From NCBI GenBank assembly GCA_025356505.1, contig JANXSV010000169.1:1-9771 (forward strand): 9,771 bases of DNA, read 5' to 3'. This DNA comes from Methylovirgula sp. GTDB lineage: Bacteria > Pseudomonadota > Alphaproteobacteria > Rhizobiales > Beijerinckiaceae. The translations under genes and the position numbers were made by a program. The notes beneath the pieces were generated by a model. That model saw nothing but the letters and a program-made list of their open reading frames with translations, searched no databases and was not told where the DNA came from. Shown piece by piece: positions 1 through 6,634 of this stretch (positions are counted from its first letter, which is position 1; each line of letters begins with the position of its first letter).

Positions 1-465
1 TATGATGATATCGTGTCACAACGGCTGATCGCCCTCGGGGAGGACAGCTTGAAAGAGCATTCTTCGCTGAAGGCATTTCTGTCGCGCCGGATGGCACCCG
101 CCATGCGCACCTGCGCCATGTTGCAGGACAGGCAGGCGAAACTCTCAGAAAAGCTTGCCCGCGCCACAAACTTGTTGCGAACCCGCGTAGATGTGGAAAT
201 TGAACAGCAGAACCAGGGCGTGCTGACCGCGATGAACAATCGGGCCCGCCTGCAACTGCGTTTGCAGCAAACAGTGGAAGGGTTGTCAGTTGCGGCCATC
301 TCATACTACATCGTCGGGCTGGCCGCCTATGTGTTTAAAGGGTTGAAAGAAGTCGGATATTTGCCGATTGACCCGGGACTTGCGACCGCAATAATGGTGC
401 CGGTTTCTGTACTTGGTGTTGCCTTTGTGGTGCGACGGATTCGCAATTCGCACACAGTAGTGTGA
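1..465 (+). CDS. DUF3422 family membrane-anchored protein, C-terminal part
   Basis: The reading frame is open from the first base, so the gene begins outside the window; 154 residues and a TGA stop are present. A GTG at 13 could be called a start, but the family is normally several hundred residues long and the frame continues upstream of it, so I treat this as partial. Visible features are a charged, probably helical stretch (about residues 24-90, including NLLRTRVDVEIEQQNQ and ARLQLRLQQTVEGLSVAA) followed by two hydrophobic segments (about 94-113 and 127-144) and a short basic tail. The arginine-rich helix leading into GLSVAAISYY and then a C-terminal membrane hairpin matches my memory of DUF3422 (COG4949), a proteobacterial family of unknown function predicted to be membrane anchored. 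The family call is from recognition, not a search. It is followed by a 77-base gap before glcD and is probably a separate transcription unit. Confidence 0.75.
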   Translation, partial: YDDIVSQRLIALGEDSLKEHSSLKAFLSRRMAPAMRTCAMLQDRQAKLSEKLARATNLLRTRVDVEIEQQNQGVLTAMNNRARLQLRLQQTVEGLSVAAISYYIVGLAAYVFKGLKEVGYLPIDPGLATAIMVPVSVLGVAFVVRRIRNSHTVV

Positions 466-477
466 CGGAATTCCGTC
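464..477. repeat. 14-bp perfect palindrome at the end of the DUF3422 gene
   Basis: GACGGAATTCCGTC is its own reverse complement. It overlaps the last two bases of the DUF3422 stop codon and lies 65 bases before the glcD start. No T tract follows, so it is not a standard intrinsic terminator. It could be a protein-binding site for control of glcDEF, or a short mRNA 3' hairpin. Its function is unknown. Confidence 0.5.
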
Positions 478-495
478 TGGTGGAATTTATGGCTC

Positions 496-511
496 TTGCC
501 AATTGCGGCAA
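496..511. promoter_or_regulatory. Inverted repeat in the glcD leader, possible operator
   Basis: TTGCC and GGCAA flank six bases (AATTGC), a 5+5 inverted repeat 31 bases before the glcD ATG. The left arm plus one base, TTGCCA (496-501), resembles a -35 box (5 of 6). GATGAT (520-525), 18 bases further on, resembles a -10 box (4 of 6), but that would start transcription inside the ribosome binding site, so the promoter reading is weak. A repressor or activator site is the alternative. The repeat is seen; its role is inferred. Confidence 0.35.
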
Positions 512-542
512 AACCACAAGATGATATCTAGGGAGCAACCTC

Positions 543-1967
543 ATGAACGCAATTCTATTCCCAATTCCGGATGCAAACATTCTCGATAAGCGGGATCAAA
601 TCATCGCCGGCCTGGCGCAGATCGTACCTTTCGAAAATCTCATCACCACACTGGACGAGCGACGCGCCTTCGAAACCGATGCGCTGACAGCCTATCGCCG
701 GATGCCTTTGGCCGTGGTGCTGCCGCGCAATACGCAGGAAGTCAGCGACATTCTCACGTTTTGTCACGCTCATGGCGTAAAAGTCGTGGCGCGCGGCGCG
801 GGCACTTCGCTGGCAGGCGGCGCAATTCCGCTTGAAGACAGCGTGGTGGTCGGCGTTGCCAAAATGAATGGCGTGCTTGACGTCAATTTTGCTGATCGCA
901 CGATGAAGGTGCAGGCAGGCATAACCAACCTCGCCATCTCCGGCCACATCGCGGACAATGGCTTTTTCTACGCCCCCGATCCATCCTCGCAGCTTGCCTG
1001 TACCATAGGCGGCAATATCGCGATGAACTCGGGCGGCGCGCATTGCTTGAAATACGGTGTCACCGTCAATAACATCTTCGGTGTCAAAATGGTGCTCATG
1101 GATGGAACTATTGTCGACATTGGCGGCGATACCATGGATGCCGGTGGGCTCGATTTTCTGGGTCTGGTGGTGGGGTCAGAAGGCCAACTTGGTATTGTCA
1201 CAGAGGCCACCGTGCGCATATTGCGTAGCGCGGAGGGCGCAAGGCCGGTCCTGTTTGGCTTTGAAGGTGTCGAAGCTGCCGCTGCCTGCGTCGCGGCAAT
1301 CATCGGCGAGGGCATTATCCCCGTCGCTATGGAGTTCATGGACAAGATTGCCATCGAAATCTGCGAAGCTTTTGCCCATGCCGGATATCCGATGGATTGC
1401 GACGCGCTGCTTATCATCGAAGTTGAAGGCTCCGAGATTGAAATGGACGCGCAACTTGCCCGTATCGTTGCAATCGCCAAACAGCATGGTGTCAAGGTTG
1501 TGCGCGCATCGCAAAGCGCCATGGAAGCCGCAGCAATCTGGAAAGGTCGCAAATCAGCTTTCGGAGCAACCGGTCGCGTTGCAGATTATATTTGCATGGA
1601 CGGAACCGTGCCGACATCGCAACTGTCGTATGTTTTGAAGCGCACGCATGAGATTGTTCGCGGCTATGGTCTGCGCGTCGCCAATGTCTTTCACGCCGGT
1701 GATGGCAATATGCACCCGCTGATCATGTATAATGTCAACGATTCAGCCGAGCAGGCCAAGGCCGAAAGTGCAGGCAATGACATCCTCAAGCTATGTGTCG
1801 ATGTGGGCGGATGCCTGACCGGAGAACATGGCGTCGGGATTGAAAAACGCGATCTGATGCGGCATCAATTTTCCAACATTGATCTGGCGCAGCAACGCCG
1901 CGTGGTCGGAGCTTTTGATCCTCTCGGCCTGCTCAACCCGGGCAAAGTATTTCCTCTCGATATGTAA
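543..1967 (+). CDS. glcD: Glycolate oxidase, FAD-linked subunit GlcD
   Basis: This is the catalytic flavin subunit of the membrane-associated glycolate oxidase, which oxidises glycolate (and often other short 2-hydroxy acids such as D-lactate) to the 2-oxo acid. The 474-residue protein has an N-terminal FAD-binding type 4 (PCMH-like) domain with the PP-loop RGAGTSLAGG (84-93) and IGGNIAMNSGG further on. Its C-terminal FAD-oxidase domain contains HAGDGNMH (384-391), GEHGVG (427-432) and the terminal NPGK (465-468), all hallmarks of the GlcD/D-2-hydroxyacid dehydrogenase family. The length is close to that of known GlcD proteins. The ATG is preceded by AGGGAG (530-535) at 7 bases. By sequence alone it could be a D-lactate or D-2-hydroxyglutarate dehydrogenase; the following glcE and glcF make glycolate oxidase much the best reading. 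It is the first gene of the operon. Confidence 0.95.
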   Translation: MNAILFPIPDANILDKRDQIIAGLAQIVPFENLITTLDERRAFETDALTAYRRMPLAVVLPRNTQEVSDILTFCHAHGVKVVARGAGTSLAGGAIPLEDSVVVGVAKMNGVLDVNFADRTMKVQAGITNLAISGHIADNGFFYAPDPSSQLACTIGGNIAMNSGGAHCLKYGVTVNNIFGVKMVLMDGTIVDIGGDTMDAGGLDFLGLVVGSEGQLGIVTEATVRILRSAEGARPVLFGFEGVEAAAACVAAIIGEGIIPVAMEFMDKIAIEICEAFAHAGYPMDCDALLIIEVEGSEIEMDAQLARIVAIAKQHGVKVVRASQSAMEAAAIWKGRKSAFGATGRVADYICMDGTVPTSQLSYVLKRTHEIVRGYGLRVANVFHAGDGNMHPLIMYNVNDSAEQAKAESAGNDILKLCVDVGGCLTGEHGVGIEKRDLMRHQFSNIDLAQQRRVVGAFDPLGLLNPGKVFPLDM

Positions 1968-1980
1968 CTCCACATGCTGT

Positions 1981-1997
1981 CGTCCCGGCTTGGGACG
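1981..1997 (+). other. Small hairpin between glcD and glcE
   Basis: CGTCCC and GGGACG pair around a 5-base loop (GGCTT) in the 57-base gap. A run of six T (2018-2023) follows only about 20 bases later, just before the glcE ATG, so it is not a proper terminator. It may affect mRNA processing or the ratio of the subunits, which is inference. Confidence 0.35.
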
Positions 1998-2024
1998 CCC
2001 TGACGCGCCACACAAAGTTTTTTC

Positions 2025-3203
2025 ATGCAAACATTCACGCCCGCCACCGAAGCTGATGCCGCTGACATTATCCGCTTGGCCACCGCGCCGTTGCAAATAG
2101 AGGGCGCTGGCACCAAGAGCGCCCTCGGGCGCCCTTGCGTGGGAGATGTGCTGCGCTCAACAGGGCTGAGCGGCATAACGCTGTATGAGCCAAGTGAAAT
2201 GGTGATATCGGCGCGCGCTGGAACGCCTCTGGCCGACATCACCGACACCATTGCTGCCAAGGGGCAGATGCTGCCGTTTGAACCGATGGATTTCTCTCAA
2301 CTTTTAGGAACCGTGGACCAAATCGAGGGTCGCCGGGCAACCGTGGGCGGAATGGCGGCCTGCAATTTGTCGGGTCCGCGGCGTATCCAGTCGGGCGCGG
2401 CGCGGGATAGTATTCTGGGCCTGAGGTTTATCAACGGTGCGGGGGAGATCGTGAAAACGGGCGGGCGCGTGATGAAAAATGTCACCGGGCTTGACCTCGT
2501 CAAGATCAACTGCGGTGCTTTCGGCACGCTCGGTTTTTTGAGCGAAGTGACCATCAAGCTGCTGCCAATTCCGCAAAAGGCCGTGACATTTGTTATTAAG
2601 GGGCTGGAAGATGCCGAGGCTGTTGGCGTGCTGGCCACGGCTCTGGGGTCCCCGTTCGAAATCAGTGGCGCGGCGCATCTGCCATTTGGCTTGGGGCGTA
2701 ACATTTCCCGCACCTTGATGCGCCTCGAAAATTTTGAAGCCTCGATCACCTACCGTATCGATCAGCTGCGCAAACTGTTCGGCGCGCATAAAGACATCAA
2801 TGTGTTGGAAGGTGAAGACTCAGTCAGATTATGGCGTGGAATCCGCGATGTGGAGTTTATTGCAAAGCCGCAGGCCAATATCATCTGGAAAATTTCCTGT
2901 GCGCCGAGCAATGGTCCAAAGATAATGGCTGAGCTGCGCGCGCTTGGCGGCACTCATTATTATGATTGGGGTGGCGGCCTCGTTTGGTTGAGCCTCGAAG
3001 CGCCTCATGCAGAGGTGGTGCGGGCAGCGGCGGCCCGCTTTGGCGGTTATGCTACGCTCATTCGCGCGCCCGAGACAGTGCGCGCACAAATACCCGTATT
3101 TCCACCTGAATCAGTGCCTCTCACGGCGCTCACCCGCAGTGTCAAAGCCAGCTTTGACCCGCGTGGCATCCTTAATTTCGGCAGAATGGTCGAGGGAATA
3201 TAA
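2025..3203 (+). CDS. glcE: Glycolate oxidase subunit GlcE (FAD-binding)
   Basis: GlcE is the second flavin-domain subunit of the GlcDEF complex and is needed for activity together with GlcD and GlcF. The 392-residue protein starts with an FAD-binding type 4 domain: GAGTK (27-31), ATVGG (105-109), GRVMKNVTGLDL (147-158) and GAFGTLG (164-170). It has a shorter, divergent C-terminal half ending DPRGILNFGRM, as in other GlcE proteins, and lacks the GlcD-type HAGDGNMH and GEHGVG motifs. The ATG at 2025 gives the usual short GlcE N-terminus before the TEADAADI helix. The ribosome binding site is weak (AAAG, 2014-2017). The stop codon TAA shares its last base with the glcF ATG (TAATG), which suggests translational coupling. 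An unusually strong inverted repeat lies inside the 5' coding region and is listed separately. Confidence 0.93.
   Translation: MQTFTPATEADAADIIRLATAPLQIEGAGTKSALGRPCVGDVLRSTGLSGITLYEPSEMVISARAGTPLADITDTIAAKGQMLPFEPMDFSQLLGTVDQIEGRRATVGGMAACNLSGPRRIQSGAARDSILGLRFINGAGEIVKTGGRVMKNVTGLDLVKINCGAFGTLGFLSEVTIKLLPIPQKAVTFVIKGLEDAEAVGVLATALGSPFEISGAAHLPFGLGRNISRTLMRLENFEASITYRIDQLRKLFGAHKDINVLEGEDSVRLWRGIRDVEFIAKPQANIIWKISCAPSNGPKIMAELRALGGTHYYDWGGGLVWLSLEAPHAEVVRAAAARFGGYATLIRAPETVRAQIPVFPPESVPLTALTRSVKASFDPRGILNFGRMVEGI
2100..2135 (+). repeat. Strong inverted repeat with two alternative pairings inside glcE
   Basis: GAGGGCGCT (2100-2108) pairs perfectly with AGCGCCCTC (2118-2126) across a 9-base loop. 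The core of the second arm, GCGCCCT (2119-2125), recurs at 2129-2135, so the first arm can instead pair with that copy (AGGGCGC 2101-2107 with GCGCCCT 2129-2135). GGGCGCCC (2127-2134) is also a palindrome on its own. It begins 75 bases after the glcE start and encodes the conserved GAGTK region, so part of it may be constrained by the protein. Confidence 0.5.
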
Positions 3204-4516
3204 TGCAGACGAATTTCTCTCCCGCTAGCCTCGCAGACAGCCATATGGCTGCATCCGAGAAAATATTGCGTACCTGTGTGCACTGCGGCTTTTGCACCGC
3301 GACTTGCCCAACTTATCTCTTGCTGGGAGATGAGCTCGATAGCCCCCGCGGTCGTATCTACATGATCAAAGACATGCTGGAATATGACAAGCCGGCCACG
3401 GCTCAGGTCGTCAAACATGTGGATCGCTGTTTGTCTTGCCTGTCCTGCATGACCACGTGCCCTTCGGGCGTCAACTATATGCATCTGGTCGATCACGCAC
3501 GCGCGCACATTGAAAAAACCTATAAGCGCCCGCTGTCAGACCGGTTTTTCCGTGCTGTCTTGGCAAATTTGATGCCTTATCCGAACCGCTTTCGTTTGAT
3601 GCTGCTTGGCGCTGTGGCCATGCGCCCGTTCCGGAGCATCATCGGCAAGCTGCCCGTTATCGGTGCGCGCGCCTATGCCGCGCTCGATCTTGCCCCATCG
3701 AGCCTGCCCGGTCGCAGCGCCGATCAGAAACCGCAGAGCTTCACCGTACCAACACCAATCAAGAGGGTGGCATTGCTCGGCGGATGTGTTCAACCAGTTT
3801 TGAAGTCTGGAATCAACACAGCCACAATCGAACTGTTGCAGCGTTTAAACGTGGATATTGTGCTGGCCAAAGGCGAGACCTGTTGTGGCTCGCTCCCCCA
3901 CCATATGGGACGCGAAAAAGTCAGCCTCGATATGGCGCGCACCAATATCGATGCCTGGACGCGTGAAATTGAAGGTGAGGGGCTGGATGCCATTATCATC
4001 ACGGCATCGGGTTGCGGCACTACAATTAAAGACTATGCCTTTATGCTACGCGACGATGCTGCCTATGCAGCCAAAGCAACAAAAGTAGCCGCGCTTGCCA
4101 AGGACATAACCGAATTTCTCACCAGCCTTGAACTGACGCGTCTCGATGACAAGCCGCTTGTTGTTGCCTACCATTCTGCCTGCTCCATGCAGCACGGTCA
4201 GCAAATTAAGGACGCTCCAAAAAATCTGCTGAAAAATGCGGGCTTCAAGGTCAAGGATGTTCCCGAGGGGCATATCTGTTGCGGTTCAGCCGGCACCTAC
4301 AACATTCTGCAACCGGAGCTGGCCACGCAACTGCGCGACCGAAAAGTCAAGAACATCGCCAAAACCAAACCGGACATCATCGCCACCGGCAACATCGGCT
4401 GCATCACACAAATCTCGAAAGGGACGCAAACCCCGATCGTCCATACAGTCGAACTCCTCAATTGGGCCTATGGCGGTTCCAAGCCCGAAGGCCTGGCCAA
4501 CATGACCGGAATTTAA
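3203..4516 (+). CDS. glcF: Glycolate oxidase iron-sulfur subunit GlcF
   Basis: GlcF is the electron-transfer subunit that carries electrons from the GlcD/GlcE flavins towards the quinone pool at the cytoplasmic membrane. The 437-residue protein has two 4Fe-4S ferredoxin motifs of the CxxCxxCxxxCP type: C25, C28, C31, C35 and C76, C79, C82, C86. Two cysteine-rich CCG domains follow, with CCG at 227-229 (GETCCGSLPHH) and at 359-361 (HICCGSAGTYN). This is the standard GlcF layout, and no key cysteine is missing. The start ATG overlaps the glcE stop by one base and is preceded by GAGGGA (3192-3197). Related iron-sulfur subunits occur in LutA/LldE and GlpC systems, but the order D-E-F identifies this one. 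It is the last gene of the operon; no glcB, glcC or glcA neighbour is seen in the window. Confidence 0.95.
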   Translation: MQTNFSPASLADSHMAASEKILRTCVHCGFCTATCPTYLLLGDELDSPRGRIYMIKDMLEYDKPATAQVVKHVDRCLSCLSCMTTCPSGVNYMHLVDHARAHIEKTYKRPLSDRFFRAVLANLMPYPNRFRLMLLGAVAMRPFRSIIGKLPVIGARAYAALDLAPSSLPGRSADQKPQSFTVPTPIKRVALLGGCVQPVLKSGINTATIELLQRLNVDIVLAKGETCCGSLPHHMGREKVSLDMARTNIDAWTREIEGEGLDAIIITASGCGTTIKDYAFMLRDDAAYAAKATKVAALAKDITEFLTSLELTRLDDKPLVVAYHSACSMQHGQQIKDAPKNLLKNAGFKVKDVPEGHICCGSAGTYNILQPELATQLRDRKVKNIAKTKPDIIATGNIGCITQISKGTQTPIVHTVELLNWAYGGSKPEGLANMTGI

Positions 4517-4538
4517 CCTGCGCCTTTTGCGCAAAGTC

Positions 4539-4567
4539 TTGGAATAGTCACACTCAACTCCCATATG
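4539..4567 (+). promoter_or_regulatory. Possible sigma-70 type promoter for the DUF2076 gene
   Basis: TTGGAA (4539-4544; 4 of 6 to TTGACA) and CATATG (4562-4567; 3 of 6 to TATAAT) are separated by 17 bases in the glcF-DUF2076 gap. Transcription would start just at the hairpin at 4574. The match is poor and rests mainly on position. Confidence 0.2.
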
Positions 4568-4573
4568 TGGAAC

Positions 4574-4593
4574 GCGGCCAAGTGCCGCTTTTT
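4574..4593 (+). terminator. Terminator-like hairpin abutting the DUF2076 ribosome binding site
   Basis: GCGGC (4574-4578) pairs with GCCGC (4584-4588) around the loop CAAGT and is followed directly by five T (4589-4593). The next bases are the ribosome binding site GGGAG (4594-4598) and the ATG at 4606. It may end the glcDEF transcript, or act as an attenuator or a structure limiting ribosome access for the DUF2076 gene. The stem is only 5 bp, although all G-C. Confidence 0.45.
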
Positions 4594-4605
4594 GGGAGAC
4601 GAATG

Positions 4606-5391
4606 ATGACCCCTGACGAGAAAAATTTGCTTTCGAGCCTTTTTGAACGCATCCGCTCGGCCGATACCGGCCCGCGTGACGCCGAGGCCGAGCGCTTCAT
4701 TGCCGAGGCAACGCGGCAAAATCCAAATGCTGCCTATATCCTCTCTCAAACTGTGCTAATTCAAGAGCAGGCGATGAGTGCCGCAAACCAGCGTATTCAA
4801 GAACTTCAAGCGCAGGTCAGCCAAGCCGCAAAAGACGCGCAAGGTGGCAGCTTTCTGGGCAACATCGGCAAAAGCCTGTTCGGCGCAGCGCCGCAAGCGC
4901 CGGTTGCCCCGCGCCAGAGCAATGTGCCTCAGCAAGCCTATCCCGGGCAGGCATACCCCGGGCAGGCTTATCCCGGGCAAGCATACCCCGGGCAGTCCGC
5001 TTATCAACAGCCGGCACCAAGCCCGTGGGGCGGGATGCAGGGCGTAGCTCCTACCCAATCCGGTGGATTTCTCAGTGGTGCACTGCGCACGGCTGCGGGC
5101 GTCGCGGGCGGCGTGATGCTGGCTGAAGGCATCAGTGGCCTGTTTCACGGTGGTCATGGCAACGGCATGATGTCGGACATTGCCGGAAATAGTTTCGGTT
5201 CAGCAGCCCATGCGTCGGAAAACATCACCAATAACTATTATGGTGACAGCGCCAACCAACATGCGGCCGACGTGCTTCAAGATCAGGATCAAGATCAGGA
5301 CGATGCGCAGGACGCGTCCGGCACTGCATCTGACTTCGGCGGATCCTATGACGATGGCGGCGGTTCAGGTGGTGATAGCTTCGACGCCTAA
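4606..5391 (+). CDS. DUF2076 domain-containing protein
   Basis: This is a protein of unknown function, about 261 residues. The N-terminus MTPDEKNLLSSLFERI is the typical opening of DUF2076, followed by a helical, Gln/Ala-rich region (about 28-76). A low-complexity linker with four tandem AYPGQ units (111-130) leads to a Gly/Ala-rich hydrophobic segment (about 153-180, GGFLSGALRTAAGVAGGVML) that is also usual in the family. The tail contains SENITNNYYGDS (204-215), a DQ repeat (226-231) and a Gly/Ser/Asp end. No signal peptide is visible. There are two adjacent ATG codons: 4606 lies 7 bases after GGGAG and gives the family-like start, while 4603 would add one Met at a 4-base spacing. The frame is open upstream into the end of glcF, but that extension has no support. 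It is convergent with the transpeptidase gene. Confidence 0.8.
   Translation: MTPDEKNLLSSLFERIRSADTGPRDAEAERFIAEATRQNPNAAYILSQTVLIQEQAMSAANQRIQELQAQVSQAAKDAQGGSFLGNIGKSLFGAAPQAPVAPRQSNVPQQAYPGQAYPGQAYPGQAYPGQSAYQQPAPSPWGGMQGVAPTQSGGFLSGALRTAAGVAGGVMLAEGISGLFHGGHGNGMMSDIAGNSFGSAAHASENITNNYYGDSANQHAADVLQDQDQDQDDAQDASGTASDFGGSYDDGGGSGGDSFDA
4936..4995 (+). repeat. Four tandem 15-bp units encoding AYPGQ
   Basis: Units at 4936, 4951, 4966 and 4981 each encode Ala-Tyr-Pro-Gly-Gln. Units 2 and 4 are identical; units 1 and 3 differ from them and from each other only at synonymous third positions. The block CCCGGG is invariant in all four. The pattern TAT, TAC, TAT, TAC suggests duplication of a 30-bp pair. 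A degenerate remnant, SAYQQ, follows. Confidence 0.9.
5281..5298 (+). repeat. Three tandem 6-bp units encoding Asp-Gln
   Basis: GATCAG, GATCAA and GATCAG encode DQDQDQ, followed by DDAQD. This is a short low-complexity acidic tract near the C-terminus of the DUF2076 protein. The middle unit differs by a synonymous change. Confidence 0.8.
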
Positions 5392-5404
5392 GTAATTTTT
5401 CAAA

Positions 5405-5433
5405 CCCTTCCCGTGCCATTTGCAAGGGAAGGG
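5405..5433. terminator. Hairpin between the convergent DUF2076 and transpeptidase genes
   Basis: CCCTTCCC (5405-5412) and GGGAAGGG (5426-5433) form a perfect 8-bp stem with a 13-base loop, 14 bases after the DUF2076 stop and 41 bases from the transpeptidase stop. Flanking T runs are short on both strands (TGTTTC on +, TTTG on -), so as an intrinsic terminator it is only moderate. It may serve both converging transcripts. Confidence 0.5.
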
Positions 5434-5473
5434 ATGTTTCTCGCCGAAACTGGTTCCTTACACCACGGTAACG

Positions 5474-6361
5474 TCACATCACGATAACTTTTGTGCCGAC
5501 TCTCACCTTTTCATAAAGATCGGTGACGTCCTCATTCATCATCCGGATGCAGCCGGAAGAGACATTGGTGCCTATTGTGTCCGGCTCGTTGGTGCCGTGT
5601 ATGCGATACATAGATGATCCCAGATAGAGTGCGCGCGCGCCTAGCGGGTTGGACGGCCCGCCGTCCATGTGCAGCGGCAAATCCGGTCTGCGCTTCAACA
5701 TTTCAGCAGGGGGTGTCCACCCCGGCCATTCAGCCTTGCGCGAAATGGTTTTCACGCCTGACCATTCAAAGCCCGGACGACCAACGCCGATGCCGTAGCG
5801 CAGTGCCCTTCCATTGCCCTCGATAAGAAACAGAAACTTTTGCGGCGTGTCGATAATGATCGTACCGGGGCTGTAACGTGAGCTGTAATCCACTTCCTGA
5901 CGCAAAAACTGCGGGTCCATTGCTTTTTGGATGACCGCAGCAGGGGCCACGGACATGGCGGCGGTTTGCTTTGCGGCGAAGCGGGGAGAGGGAATGCCAA
6001 CCGGCGTCCGTTGCGGGGAAACTGCAACACGCGGTGTAGGATCTCGGCCCGTTAGCAACAGTTCGATGAAGCCTCCGCCAAGGCCGCCGCGCGGCGCGTT
6101 TTCGGCCATTTCAATAGGCAGCTTTACTGGCAGGGAAGGTTGCGGCGCGAGCTGCATAGTCACCGCGTCCGACGCTGCGGCGTCCACGGGTGGCGATACA
6201 GGTTTTGCGCGCTTTCGCAGAGCCAAATCCTGATCTTCCGGTCCAAGTCCGGGGATAACCAAAGGTGCAGCCTCAGCTTTGGCAAGTCCGAAGGAGAGCG
6301 CGCCGACGAGCACACAAAACGCTGCGCCTGCTGCAATAGAATCCATCCAATGGGGTTTCAT
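5474..6361 (-). CDS. Exported L,D-transpeptidase (YkuD domain)
   Basis: This is a periplasmic peptidoglycan enzyme of the YkuD/ErfK family, which forms 3-3 cross-links or attaches proteins to the wall through a cysteine acyl-enzyme. From the ATG at 6361 it is 295 residues. An N-terminal signal peptide has a hydrophobic core at about 9-26 and a likely cut after AEA (29-31). A Pro/Ala-rich linker with a conserved-looking GGGFIELLLTGRDP segment follows, and then the YkuD domain (about 163-295). The catalytic motif is complete: H255 in HGTNEP and SSGCIR with S269, G270, C271 and R273. The start is chosen because GGAG (complement of 6368-6371) lies 6 bases upstream and the signal peptide begins there; the frame stays open a further 29 codons without such support. 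No LysM or peptidoglycan-binding domain is seen. It is transcribed away from the epimerase gene. Confidence 0.9.
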   Translation of the reverse strand: MKPHWMDSIAAGAAFCVLVGALSFGLAKAEAAPLVIPGLGPEDQDLALRKRAKPVSPPVDAAASDAVTMQLAPQPSLPVKLPIEMAENAPRGGLGGGFIELLLTGRDPTPRVAVSPQRTPVGIPSPRFAAKQTAAMSVAPAAVIQKAMDPQFLRQEVDYSSRYSPGTIIIDTPQKFLFLIEGNGRALRYGIGVGRPGFEWSGVKTISRKAEWPGWTPPAEMLKRRPDLPLHMDGGPSNPLGARALYLGSSMYRIHGTNEPDTIGTNVSSGCIRMMNEDVTDLYEKVRVGTKVIVM

Positions 6362-6634
6362 ACTTGGCTCCAAAAACGCAATCCGGCACCGCCGCGCGGG
6401 CTTTAAAATCAGCGAACAGCCCTTTATTAAAGCACGATGATACACCATAGAATGGAAGCTGATTCATCAACCTTTTCTTATGCTTACTAAAATAATAACC
6501 TAATTTTCGTGGTGAACTTTCTGTCTCAACACAAGGTTAACCCAAGATGAATTTTAAAACTCGCCAAGCTCCAGAGAGCCGCGTAGACCAATCGTGCAGT
6601 TGGCTTTCGCTGCCGCTACGTGTTAGCCTTGGCT
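6362..6634. other. Divergent intergenic region
   Basis: This 273-base region lies between the transpeptidase (-) and epimerase (+) genes, with an A+T-rich core from about 6420 to 6560 where promoters for both would be expected. It holds the small palindrome GGTTAACC (6535-6542). I could not pick out convincing -35/-10 pairs on either strand. A 74-codon frame starting at 6547 runs into the epimerase gene in another frame and looks spurious. Confidence 0.4.

Noticed and set aside
555..1552. Long antisense frames opposite glcD (62 to 194 codons)
   Set aside because: They are low-complexity shadows typical of a GC-rich gene read on the other strand; glcD is clearly the coding strand.
4519..4533. 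TGCGC/GCGCA hairpin just after glcF as its terminator
   Set aside because: The stem is only 5 bp and is followed by AAGTCTT rather than a T tract; the hairpin at 4574 is a better candidate.
4279..4605. Long N-terminal extension of the DUF2076 gene into glcF
   Set aside because: The extension overlaps the conserved end of glcF, has no ribosome binding site at its start, and the family N-terminus begins at 4606 just after GGGAG.
543..5391. glcDEF plus DUF2076 as a novel four-gene system
   Set aside because: glcDEF is a known complete enzyme, and the DUF2076 gene is separated by a terminator-like hairpin with no functional link visible.
6362..6448. 29-residue N-terminal extension of the L,D-transpeptidase
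   Set aside because: A good ribosome binding site and the signal peptide both point to the ATG at 6361; the extension would bury the signal peptide.
6535..6557. TTAA repeats considered as a CtrA site (TTAA-N7-TTAA)
   Set aside because: The spacing between the TTAA copies is 13 bases, not 7.
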